From the IMG/VR virus record IMGVR_UViG_3300043783_000058, positions 1-62,688 of that record: a DNA stretch of 62,688 nucleotides; one strand, written 5' to 3'. The position numbers were made by a program, and so were the translations under genes. Shown piece by piece: positions 9,835 to 16,968 of this stretch (its first letter is position 1; every line of letters starts with the position of its first letter). Under the pieces are notes generated by a model. The model was given only the letters and a program-made list of their open reading frames with translations. It did no database searches and had not been told where the DNA came from. Source of the DNA: a virus.

Positions 9835-11088
9835 CTAACCCAGGCTGTCCAGTCCAGCCAGGATGTTGCTGATCTCAGCTTCCATCTGTGGAGCAGGCGC
9901 GCTCGACACTTCTGTCGCTTGGGCATCAATCGTCACCGGCGCTCGTGCCGGGGGCGATTTGGACGCCGGCGGCGCGAACGGGTTCGGCGCTGTCTGCGCT
10001 ACCGGCTGAGGGGCCGGAGGCGCAGCCGGCTTCGACGGGGCCACCGTTGCGAACGGGTTCGCTGCAGGCGCCGCACTAGCGGAGGCGGCGACTGGGCTTG
10101 CCTCGTCGGTCTGTACCCGGAGCGTCCGGGGGGTGGGGTCAGCGACCGGTGCCACTGGCACCGCCCCGCGCGAAGCCGGCTGAACTGCTACTTGTCCCGG
10201 CTGCAGGCCCTGCGGCGGTGGCGGCTGCAGCTGATCGGCCGGCGTGGCCGCTTGCTGCGGGATCGCCTGCCACTCCACGTTGTTACGTGGGGCGTAGGTC
10301 GCGGGCTGCACGGGCGCGGGCTGAGCCTCGACCACCTCGGGGTGCTCGACGACCACGTCGTTGTCCGCGAGCACACGCTGCACGCTGTCGCTGGCGTACT
10401 GCTCCAGCACCTGATCCGCTTCCTCGTCGGTCAGCGGGCGCTGGGCTTTGAACACCGGCTTCGGGTGGGAAGCATCGAGGTCGAAGCTGATGCGCGTGAC
10501 CACCGAGTTGTACGGATAGCCGCGGCCCTTCAGCTGGTCGGACATGGCCGACAGCTCCTTGAGCGAGCTGGGCGGCACGCGGAACAGCATAGCGCCGCCG
10601 AGTCCGATGTTCATGATGTCGGCTGCGGGAACCACGGCGAGCTTCTTGGTGTCGCGGCAAGCCTTCTGCTTGACGCCGTTGTCACCGACGAGCGAGCCGA
10701 ACTGGTTCTTCGGGCACAGCGCGCACGACGTGGCCTGCTTCTTGCTGGACGCATCGCTGGGCTTCACGCCATCCAGGCTGTAGCAGACGGGCGGCGAAGT
10801 GCTGCCCTCGACGTACTTGCCCTCGAAATACTGCTTATTGAGGAAGCCGTTGGCCTTGACGATCACCACGTCGATGTAGCCCACGGGGGTCTGGTCTTCA
10901 TTCAGCAGGACCTTCTCCTCGCCCTTGTACTTGATCCGGAACTTGCCGGCCTTGATGCCGACGATCCCGTAGCTGCCTTTGATTCCGTCGCCCAGCTCGG
11001 TGCCGACGCCGGCTGCCACGAGCGGAGCAAACTTCTTCGAGAGGACAGCGCCTCCCTCCTGTGCGAACAGGGTTACTTGAGTGGACAC
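9835..11088 (-). CDS. Probable phage single-stranded DNA-binding protein
   Basis: 417 residues from a GTG start with AGGAGG 9 bases upstream. The N-terminal half (about 1-230) is beta-rich and contains a Cys cluster, CALC near 128-131 with another Cys about 20 residues on, that could hold zinc. The second half is a long Pro/Ala/Gln-rich disordered linker ending in a short hydrophobic-acidic tip (LAGLDSLG). An OB-like core, a flexible linker and a C-terminal recruiting tip is the plan of ssDNA-binding proteins, and the gene sits just before the primase-helicase. I did not recognise a specific family, so the function is inferred from architecture and context. A replication scaffold is the alternative. 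Confidence 0.6.
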   Translation of the reverse strand: MSTQVTLFAQEGGAVLSKKFAPLVAAGVGTELGDGIKGSYGIVGIKAGKFRIKYKGEEKVLLNEDQTPVGYIDVVIVKANGFLNKQYFEGKYVEGSTSPPVCYSLDGVKPSDASSKKQATSCALCPKNQFGSLVGDNGVKQKACRDTKKLAVVPAADIMNIGLGGAMLFRVPPSSLKELSAMSDQLKGRGYPYNSVVTRISFDLDASHPKPVFKAQRPLTDEEADQVLEQYASDSVQRVLADNDVVVEHPEVVEAQPAPVQPATYAPRNNVEWQAIPQQAATPADQLQPPPPQGLQPGQVAVQPASRGAVPVAPVADPTPRTLRVQTDEASPVAASASAAPAANPFATVAPSKPAAPPAPQPVAQTAPNPFAPPASKSPPARAPVTIDAQATEVSSAPAPQMEAEISNILAGLDSLG

Positions 11089-11090
11089 GG

Positions 11091-11480
11091 TTACTTGCCT
11101 CCTGGTCTACGAATGTGACAAGAGATCTCCCGGCTGATTCTCAGGCCCGGAGGGATCTCGGAAGTGGACTCGATGTAGTCGGCGACAACAGATTTGCTGA
11201 CTCGCTTTTCGAGCATGGCCCAGAGGTCACGCTGCTTGATGAATGCAAGTGTAGCATCGAAATCGTCGACTGCAACAGTGGTATCTGTCTGCAGGAACGC
11301 GGTACCGGAGGCTGTTTTTGCAGACTCCTGGCCGCTATCCACCAACACCTTCTGGATGTAAGCCTCCAGCTTGAACATCTTGTCGGTGAGTTCCTTCATG
11401 GCGACGGCCTGCTTCTTCTTCAGGTCGTCCCGTAGATCGCGCAGCTGGATATAGCCGGCGATCACCTGGTCAATCGTCAT
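11091..11480 (-). CDS. Conserved-looking coiled-coil protein in the replication operon
   Basis: 129 residues from an ATG with AGGAGG 6 bases upstream. Residues 1-50 form a Lys/Leu-rich heptad region and the rest is mixed alpha/beta. It overlaps the helicase stop by 4 bases and ends just before the probable ssDNA-binding protein, so it is co-translated with replication or recombination proteins. The coiled-coil start recalls Gam/Gp157-type accessory proteins, but I cannot see a diagnostic motif and assign no function. Confidence 0.8.
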   Translation of the reverse strand: MTIDQVIAGYIQLRDLRDDLKKKQAVAMKELTDKMFKLEAYIQKVLVDSGQESAKTASGTAFLQTDTTVAVDDFDATLAFIKQRDLWAMLEKRVSKSVVADYIESTSEIPPGLRISREISCHIRRPGGK

Positions 11481-13036
11481 AGTGCCTCCTGTTTCTCAAA
11501 CAACTCCAGAAGCGTCCCCTGCATGGCAGCGTTCGCTTTGAGCCTGGCGTACACCTTCCGCTCGGCGGCAGTGCCCTCGATGTGGATGATGTGTGTGTTC
11601 TGTGTCTGGCCCGCGCGCGTGATACGAGCGTTGGCCTGCTGGTAGATCTCCAGTGACTGCGGCGGCGAGGCCCAGATGATGGTGTTGGCCTGAGTCAAAG
11701 TCAACCCATGCGCCATTGTCTGGGGGTGGGCGACAATGACACGGAGATCCGCTGCAGCGGTCTGAAAATCTGCAAAGATTCTGGTCCGGTCTGGCTGGGA
11801 TACGTCGCCGTGAACTTGCGCGACTCGCCCTGCCCCCAGGTGCGCGACGAATACACCGTGGAGAAGCTGTACAAAGTACCTGAACGGAGCGAAGACAATA
11901 ACCTTTCCGCTACTGCCTTGGATGAGAGAAGCGATCTCTTGGAATCGGTCGACACCACCACAGTAGTGTCCTTTGCCCGCCGCGTCGTACGCGAAGCCTG
12001 CTGAGATCTGGAGGAGCTTTCCAAGTTTTACTCCTTCGTTCGCCGCGGTGATCTCTTTCGATTTGATCTGCGCGGCGTAGTGGTCGTGCATGTCCTTGTA
12101 CGCTTTCGCGGCGGGCGGCGCAAGCTGGACTGTGCGGGCGCTGTAGGTTGTTGGCGGGAGATCGAAGCACTCGGCGCGGGTGAACCTGACAGCGGGCTGC
12201 ATGATTGAGTGGGCGGTGTCGGCGGCGTCCGCACGGGGTACCCACTTAAATGTAGTGATCTGCCGCATGGTTCGGTCCTTGAAAGCCTTGAAGGAGAAGC
12301 CGGCAAGTTCCGGAGTAAGGAGCCGACTTTGACCGTACGCATCAGTTGGCGCATTAGGTGTTGGACTTCCCGTGAGTCCCCATGCAAAGTTGCTACGGCG
12401 CACAACTGGCTCCAGGTACTTCCATCGGTTGGTCCTGCGGTTGCGGTACGAAGCAAGCTCGTCAACCACGACTCCGTCAAGGTCACTTCGAGCAAACAGC
12501 TCGCCATGCAGGACCTCAACTCCGTCGTGGTTGATAATGTAGACATCAGCTTGCTCAGAAAATCGTTTGAGTCTTTTGGCTTTTGATCCATGCAACACTT
12601 TCGTGGTGAGGTGTGGGAAGTTGCGAAAGATCTCATCCACCCACACGGTTTCAAGGGTGCTCAGCGGCGCGACCACGAGCAGCCTGTGCAGCAGACCCTC
12701 CCGGCGGAGGTAGTCATAGGCCCACAGGACTGCCCGCGTCTTGCCAACGCCCATCTCACTCAGGACATAGGCGCGACGTGCGATGCTGCAAAGGTCAGCG
12801 GTCACACGCTGGGAGTCGAAAGGCGTACCGCCGCCCCAGTCGTAGTAGTACCCGATTGGGGACGGTGCGTTCAGCCCCAGGTTTCGAAGGAGGCGTACCG
12901 TGTCCACCTTGTGGGCCACAGCTAGCCACCAGTCGCCGCCGGCCTGGAACCTCTGCGCTACGTTGCTGCCGAGGGTGTGCTCCACGTCAGCGCGGTATGG
13001 CAGTACGATCTTCCGGTGCTCCGGGAAAACTTTCAT
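11477..13036 (-). CDS. SNF2-like superfamily 2 DNA helicase/translocase
   Basis: This 519-residue ATP-dependent DNA translocase probably acts in replication restart or recombination. Walker A EMGVGKT is at 94-100, the Walker B equivalent is VVDELA near 190-195 (DELA instead of DEAH), and motif III GLTGSPTP follows near 220. Motif VI, QANARITRAGQ, is near residue 480 and is of the SNF2/ERCC3 type. The start at 13036 is chosen because its ATG overlaps the upstream TGA (ATGA); a longer version would begin inside the neighbour. Family membership is clear, the cellular role is inferred. Confidence 0.9.
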   Translation of the reverse strand: MKVFPEHRKIVLPYRADVEHTLGSNVAQRFQAGGDWWLAVAHKVDTVRLLRNLGLNAPSPIGYYYDWGGGTPFDSQRVTADLCSIARRAYVLSEMGVGKTRAVLWAYDYLRREGLLHRLLVVAPLSTLETVWVDEIFRNFPHLTTKVLHGSKAKRLKRFSEQADVYIINHDGVEVLHGELFARSDLDGVVVDELASYRNRRTNRWKYLEPVVRRSNFAWGLTGSPTPNAPTDAYGQSRLLTPELAGFSFKAFKDRTMRQITTFKWVPRADAADTAHSIMQPAVRFTRAECFDLPPTTYSARTVQLAPPAAKAYKDMHDHYAAQIKSKEITAANEGVKLGKLLQISAGFAYDAAGKGHYCGGVDRFQEIASLIQGSSGKVIVFAPFRYFVQLLHGVFVAHLGAGRVAQVHGDVSQPDRTRIFADFQTAAADLRVIVAHPQTMAHGLTLTQANTIIWASPPQSLEIYQQANARITRAGQTQNTHIIHIEGTAAERKVYARLKANAAMQGTLLELFEKQEAL

Positions 13037-13266
13037 GAGCTGGGCGGGTACTGCTTGCTCAACTCGATCAGCCGGTCTGCTACCCGCAGACACGCTACCA
13101 ATTCTTCATCAATGACTTTCTCCGCGTTCTCCTTCGCCAGATGCAGCTGCTGAATCCGCGTAGCAGCATTGGATACAAACGGCGGCGCTACCGCGGCTGC
13201 TATCAGCAGGCGCGTCTGCACGCTGCCGAGCAGTGCGGCCATCGCTTGCGCGGTCACGTCATCCAC
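13033..13266 (-). CDS. Small hypothetical helical protein
   Basis: 77 residues from a GTG that overlaps the upstream stop (GTGGATGA), so translation is probably coupled. It is Ala/Leu/Glu-rich and mostly helical, with no recognisable motif. It ends with a 4-base overlap onto the helicase gene. A longer version from a TTG at 13287 is possible. Confidence 0.65.
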   Translation of the reverse strand: MDDVTAQAMAALLGSVQTRLLIAAAVAPPFVSNAATRIQQLHLAKENAEKVIDEELVACLRVADRLIELSKQYPPSS

Positions 13267-13546
13267 GGGGCTTACCCAACAGCGCAAGCGTCGTCGCTAA
13301 TGCCGACGGCCATCCAAGCCCGTCGATCTCTGACTGCGTCAGGATGTTTGCCATCAGCACAGTGATCGGGTCGATGATCGACACGACCTTACCGTAGATT
13401 GCCGGGGACCCCGCCATCTTGTTCGTGAAGCCGCTCGGGCTCAGGTCGAACGAGAAGCGAGGGCAGCCAAAGCTATCGCAGACAACGTAGATCGTTTCGA
13501 TCTTAGCCATCGGCGCCTGATGCTCGACTGGGAAGTGGTGGATCAT
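13259..13546 (-). CDS. Small hypothetical protein
   Basis: 95 residues if translation starts at the ATG overlapping the exonuclease stop (ATGA at 13543-13546), or 83 residues from the ATG at 13510. The N-terminal part is beta-rich (KIETIYVV, then a Cys-Pro turn) and the C-terminal part is hydrophobic. I recognise no family. It sits in a chain of 4-base overlaps between exonuclease and helicase. Confidence 0.65.
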   Translation of the reverse strand: MIHHFPVEHQAPMAKIETIYVVCDSFGCPRFSFDLSPSGFTNKMAGSPAIYGKVVSIIDPITVLMANILTQSEIDGLGWPSALATTLALLGKPRG

Positions 13547-14145
13547 AGCCGCACCGTGTGCTTCAAGCCGCCGTTCAGGATGAACTTCTCCATCGCCACA
13601 ACGGCACGAGCCTGCGCGCAGGCATCCTCGACGGCGTTGTGGGATACGTACATGCCGCGGGCTGCGCCGTTCATCTCGTCGGTCCAGCCCATCTTCCCCG
13701 CGATCTCCCGGATGGTCCGGTACGAGCGCGGCTGGTTGTACTGGAACGGCCAGTGGGGTAGGCCGGTCGGCCGGCTGATGGTCTGGATCAGGGGCTCCCG
13801 GCGCCACCAGTTCTCAAGGATCACGAAGTCGAAGTGGGGGTCGTTGGCCCAGACCGTCTTGCACTCGTAGCGCCGCCACAAGGCCAGCAGTTCGGTCGCC
13901 GCCTGGAAGGGCCACACCCGCCCATCGGGGCCGAACGTCGCCTGCTGCGCCTCCTTGGACTGGCTCAGCCACCATTCGATGGTGCCCGGGTCTATGTGCC
14001 CGTGCCACGCGCCGCGCAGGATGGGCCAGCTGCCCATGTCGATCACCTTCTGCTCGGGGTTGAACACGGCTACCCCGATGGCCACGATGGCGGCGTCGTT
14101 GTGGGTGCTCAGCGTTTCGAGGTCGATCATCAATGCGTTATTCAC
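13543..14145 (-). CDS. DEDDh 3'-5' exonuclease (Rv2179c-like)
   Basis: This 200-residue nuclease removes nucleotides from 3' ends. MIDLET at residues 6-11 gives the DxE pair, ANDPHFD near 99-105 gives the second acidic motif, and HNAVEDA near 169-175 gives the H...D of the DEDDh class. Size and motif spacing fit phage members of the Rv2179c-like exonuclease group, so RNA and DNA substrates are both possible. It starts at GTG, with GGAG 10 bases upstream inside the preceding gene, and overlaps it by 8 bases. Next to a second nuclease and a helicase, a repair or recombination role is likely. Confidence 0.85.
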   Translation of the reverse strand: MNNALMIDLETLSTHNDAAIVAIGVAVFNPEQKVIDMGSWPILRGAWHGHIDPGTIEWWLSQSKEAQQATFGPDGRVWPFQAATELLALWRRYECKTVWANDPHFDFVILENWWRREPLIQTISRPTGLPHWPFQYNQPRSYRTIREIAGKMGWTDEMNGAARGMYVSHNAVEDACAQARAVVAMEKFILNGGLKHTVRL

Positions 14146-14689
14146 GTTTCGTAATCTCCAGGTCCTTGCCCAGCACCTCGGCCATGTGCTGAGCGGTATA
14201 CATACCTAACGCACCACCCTGGGGGTTCGCGAGCCACGCGTACAGCTCCCACATCCCCGGTCCCTCGGCGGCGTCCACGAGGAACACGGAGCCACCGGCG
14301 TTGAGCACGTCGCTGGCCGTCTCGCACTGGCGCCGGGTCATCTTCCCACCCGGGGCCTTGGCTTCGATGGCCGCGTACATGCCGCGGTGGCAGACGTGGT
14401 AATCGAGCGCGGGCTTACCCATCCCGTTCTGCACGGGCTTGTGCCGGTACGCCTCGAACTCAGCGAGCACGGCGTCGATCCGACTCTTGACCTGACCTTC
14501 AGGCGTCACGTCCTTCGCCAGCTGGGGGTTGTATGCCGCCAGCAGCTGACCGTGCACCATCTGCGTCGTCATCTCCGGCGGCATTGGGATCAATTCCCAG
14601 TCCGAGCTCGTCGTCCCCCTCCCCTCGCTCAGATCGAACTGGGGTGAAGATCGCATCCAGTGCGGTGTGCTGGTGAGGGTTGTGATCAC
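14138..14689 (-). CDS. VRR-NUC-type nuclease (Holliday-junction-resolvase fold)
   Basis: 183 residues. The conserved core begins near TPEGQVK (about 62-68). It contains HRGMYAAIEAKAPGG (about 101-115), with the E-A-K of a PD-(D/E)XK site, then TRRQ and a GGSVFLVD strand. That is the VRR-NUC plan, a small endonuclease for branched DNA. The GTG start is chosen for its strong ribosome site (AAGGAG, 7-base spacing). This gives an unusual 191-base out-of-frame overlap with the preceding gene. An internal start near 14584 or 14509 would shorten the overlap but has weaker signals. Codons in this frame are strongly GC-ending through the overlap, so this frame is the coding one there. Confidence 0.8.
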   Translation of the reverse strand: MITTLTSTPHWMRSSPQFDLSEGRGTTSSDWELIPMPPEMTTQMVHGQLLAAYNPQLAKDVTPEGQVKSRIDAVLAEFEAYRHKPVQNGMGKPALDYHVCHRGMYAAIEAKAPGGKMTRRQCETASDVLNAGGSVFLVDAAEGPGMWELYAWLANPQGGALGMYTAQHMAEVLGKDLEITKRE

Positions 14690-15086
14690 GGAACAGCTCC
14701 TTCAGGTGTTGTTGAATCCTCGCCGCGTCGGCGACAGCCTTGGATAGATCGGGCTGCACGGGCGGGCGGTCGTCGTTGAGCTTGTTGCTCGTGTACGCGT
14801 CCACAATGATCCCGATGCACGCGAGCATCGAGGACAGGTGGGGCACTTTCGTCTCGGGGTCGGCCCACTCACCCGCCATGAACTTCATCTTGTGCCGCTC
14901 CAGCGCTGCGATGTAGATCGACAGCCGCACGCCTGCCACGCGCCAGTTGAACTTGCCGTACTTGAGCGCGCCCTCAGCGAAGCCCAGCGAGGCGAACAGG
15001 ACCATAGAGTCGGGCACGAGATCGAGGTGGATCTTGCTCGACCCGATGTGATCCTTCGGGTTGGTCAGCTTGGGATCGTGCGTCAT
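14499..15086 (-). CDS. dATP/dGTP diphosphohydrolase-like protein (MazZ/DUF5664 type)
   Basis: 195 residues. The first ~140 match the phage family annotated as dATP/dGTP diphosphohydrolase (MazG-like helices): NPKDHIGSSKI near the start, GFAEGALKYGKFNWR about 36-50, then a helix with ERHKMKF and a conserved Asp/Glu region. Such enzymes convert purine dNTPs to dNMPs; in 2-aminoadenine phages the relative MazZ trims dGTP. Residues after about 140 overlap the next gene and have poor third-position GC, so the tail may be non-conserved or the product of a frame error. It starts at an ATG overlapping the DUF4406-like stop (ATGA). The family assignment is good, the exact substrate uncertain. Confidence 0.75.
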   Translation of the reverse strand: MTHDPKLTNPKDHIGSSKIHLDLVPDSMVLFASLGFAEGALKYGKFNWRVAGVRLSIYIAALERHKMKFMAGEWADPETKVPHLSSMLACIGIIVDAYTSNKLNDDRPPVQPDLSKAVADAARIQQHLKELFRDHNPHQHTALDAIFTPVRSERGEGDDELGLGIDPNAAGDDDADGARSAAGGIQPPAGEGRDA

Positions 15087-15553
15087 CGCAGCAGCTTCAG
15101 TCGATCCTCAATCGCCTTGCTCACGGACCACAGCACCGTGAACCTGGAGATGGGAACGAATGTCTCCGTGTCGTCATGCCACCGGTAGAACTCGAACCGG
15201 TTATCGGACGGGCGCTTCTCGTCTGTGAGGAGGGCAGTGACCGCCTCCAGATTCGCGCCGCGGGACTTCTCCCACCCATCCATGAAGATGATGCCGTCGA
15301 TCTTGTCAGCAATCAGCAGCACGTCTTTGGCCAGGATCTGGCCCCACGTTTCACCGCCGACCTTGCCGTCCTTGTCGTACGTGCCGTCCTTCGACTTCAT
15401 CGCAGCGGCCTGAACGGCGGGGGAGTCCTGCTCAGCAGGGCTGATGATCGTCAGCCCCTTCGCTCGCAGCAGCGCAGCGACCCGATGGAACTTCGGGAAG
15501 TTGTACTGCTTGTAGCCGGTCATCGGACCAGCCAGGTAGTAGGTCTTATTCAA
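15083..15553 (-). CDS. DUF4406-like protein (nucleoside 2-deoxyribosyltransferase fold)
   Basis: 156 residues from a TTG start (GGAG about 8 bases upstream; no ATG gives the conserved N-terminus). It opens with YYLAGPMTG at 5-13 and later has [20 protein letters not shown], with the Gly-Trp-Glu...Glu pattern of the nucleoside 2-deoxyribosyltransferase/DNPH1 superfamily. Relatives cleave or exchange the base-sugar bond of (deoxy)nucleosides or nucleotides. In an operon with two dNTP-hydrolase-like genes, a role in shaping the nucleotide pool is likely. The substrate cannot be read from sequence. Confidence 0.8.
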   Translation of the reverse strand: MNKTYYLAGPMTGYKQYNFPKFHRVAALLRAKGLTIISPAEQDSPAVQAAAMKSKDGTYDKDGKVGGETWGQILAKDVLLIADKIDGIIFMDGWEKSRGANLEAVTALLTDEKRPSDNRFEFYRWHDDTETFVPISRFTVLWSVSKAIEDRLKLLR

Positions 15554-15822
15554 GATACATCTCCATTCTCCTTGATCTTGGTGTCTTCGTAGGGCGCGGC
15601 TGCGCGCCGATAGAATTCTAGCTTGGCGCATTCCAACACGCCGACCACTTCGTTGAGGTGGGCGTAGCGCGTCGGTCCTTGGGTCAGCGTGGTATGGTCG
15701 TACGCTTGCCCCTGCAGATAGGTCCTGCACAGCTGGGTGATGGCGTAGTTCAGCTCGCCAGCGTTGCGCGGGAACTCGCCAGCGTCCAAGCGCTGGCGAT
15801 CCTTCGGTGTTACGTATGGCAT
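15550..15822 (-). CDS. Small phage protein of the nucleotide cluster
   Basis: 90 residues from an ATG with GGAGG 4-6 bases upstream. It has a PYVTPKDRQ start and a helical core ([22 protein letters not shown]) seen in a widespread family of short phage proteins found with nucleotide-metabolism genes. It overlaps both neighbours by a few bases. Function unknown. Confidence 0.8.
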   Translation of the reverse strand: MPYVTPKDRQRLDAGEFPRNAGELNYAITQLCRTYLQGQAYDHTTLTQGPTRYAHLNEVVGVLECAKLEFYRRAAAPYEDTKIKENGDVS

Positions 15823-16316
15823 CACTCCTCCGGAACCATCTCGCTGCTCGACTGCACCAGCTCCTTCGGATGGCGCGGCACGATCTGCGGCGTGGGATCG
15901 GGAACCGGGGCCGAGCGCACGTGCTCGACCGCCGCGCCCGGTGGTAGTTTCCTGTAGTCGCCCCACTTTCGCTGGGTGTTCTTGTGGTACTTGCTCGTGA
16001 GGGCAGCAGCCACCTGCAGCGGCGTGTACCCGGCGCGGAAGGCGCCGTCGAACGCGAGGATCGCCACGTCGATCCACTCCTCAAGGTCGTGCGGCTCGCG
16101 GTCCACCTCGGCTAGTTCCTTCCTGATGTGGTTGCGCACTCCGAGTGTCGGGTCTTGAATCGGTGGACGAGATCCCGGCGTGCCGAACGCCCTGAACGAG
16201 AACTCCCGCGCGGTGGTCAGGATGCTTGCGAGCGGGAGGATCATGCGCCCATCGAAATCGTGGACGGTGAAATCCACGGGCGCCGCGGGCGCGGCGGACT
16301 CAGTTACTTCTGCCAA
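15822..16316 (-). CDS. DUF550-like dATP/dGTP pyrophosphohydrolase
   Basis: 164 residues from a TTG start with AGGAG 6 bases upstream; the frame is open further but no other start has a ribosome site. The central [30 protein letters not shown] (two short motifs, EV..EP and EEWID) is the four-helix signature of DUF550, a MazG-like all-alpha NTP pyrophosphohydrolase family. It is predicted to convert dATP/dGTP to monophosphates plus pyrophosphate. Together with the MazZ-like gene 700 bases downstream, the phage has two enzymes aimed at purine dNTPs. The C-terminal ~50 residues are Pro-rich. Confidence 0.8.
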   Translation of the reverse strand: MAEVTESAAPAAPVDFTVHDFDGRMILPLASILTTAREFSFRAFGTPGSRPPIQDPTLGVRNHIRKELAEVDREPHDLEEWIDVAILAFDGAFRAGYTPLQVAAALTSKYHKNTQRKWGDYRKLPPGAAVEHVRSAPVPDPTPQIVPRHPKELVQSSSEMVPEE

Positions 16317-16326
16317 TGTAATCTCC

Positions 16327-16683
16327 TCAGCTGGGAAGCCAGCTATCGTTTCGAAAGGGTCGCTTGACGTTGTTCGCGCCGTTGCGCCAGGCGCTCCACG
16401 CCCACGCAATGGCCGCGGCCGGCACCCACGGGCGGAACCCTGTGGGATACAACGCGCCACCAACCAGGATGGCCTGCTGTCCGGACACGCCGTCTTCGGC
16501 GTTGCCGTACCACGCGTTGAGCCAGCCCCACGCCCACTGGTCTACGGGCGGGTGGCCGGGCTTGATCGACTTGAGCGTCGGCGCTGTCCATGCCTTGCAG
16601 ATGCACGGCAGGATCAGGATGAAGTAGCCCACTGCTTGGGCCACTGCGATTTTCACTTGGTCTTTCCATGTCATGACAAGCAT
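16327..16683 (-). CDS. Small hydrophobic membrane protein
   Basis: 118 residues from the ATG with GGAGG 10 bases upstream; an ATG 9 bases later overlaps the preceding stop (ATGA) and is the alternative. It is Trp-rich, with one clear membrane segment near the start (about 14-30) and a second weaker one at about 98-110. It is paired with another membrane protein gene upstream. Function unknown. Confidence 0.7.
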   Translation of the reverse strand: MLVMTWKDQVKIAVAQAVGYFILILPCICKAWTAPTLKSIKPGHPPVDQWAWGWLNAWYGNAEDGVSGQQAILVGGALYPTGFRPWVPAAAIAWAWSAWRNGANNVKRPFRNDSWLPS

Positions 16684-16967
16684 CGGACTAACACCTCCAG
16701 CAGAGTGCCGAGCACTATGCCTGTTGCGTAACCAACGAAGTCTGACCACCCATCCGCGAAGGTCTGCGGCGGGGTCGTCTCGTAATGGATGTCGAACCAG
16801 AACTCTTTCCAAGCTGCGAGTAGCAACAGACCGGCCAGCGTCCACGGTCGATTGTGTGAGACGTGCAGAAGCAAGAACGTCCACGTGCAGGCGAACCAGC
16901 AGTGGGCGTTGAACGTCACGAAGCCCGGGCTCTCCGTGATCTGCGCGACCTTATCGACGATGGTCAA
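16671..16967 (-). CDS. Small membrane protein with two transmembrane segments
   Basis: 98 residues from a TTG start (GGAG 8 bases upstream, inside the end of the previous gene). It has hydrophobic helices at about 22-50 and 75-92 and a Trp/His-rich centre, and resembles small VanZ/DUF-type phage membrane proteins only in outline. It overlaps the next membrane protein by 13 bases; the two may act together at the inner membrane. Function not recognised. Confidence 0.7.
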   Translation of the reverse strand: MTIVDKVAQITESPGFVTFNAHCWFACTWTFLLLHVSHNRPWTLAGLLLLAAWKEFWFDIHYETTPPQTFADGWSDFVGYATGIVLGTLLEVLVRCLS

Positions 16968-16968
16968 C

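Noticed and set aside
9490-11118. Long plus-strand open frame (542 codons) opposite the probable ssDNA-binding protein gene
   Set aside because: It is antisense to a frame with better codon use, ribosome site and operon overlaps; long mirror frames are expected in GC-rich coding DNA.
14198-14213. TATACATACCTAA, close to the start-codon box
   Set aside because: It lies inside a coding region on the opposite strand with no ATG or gene start following; probably chance.
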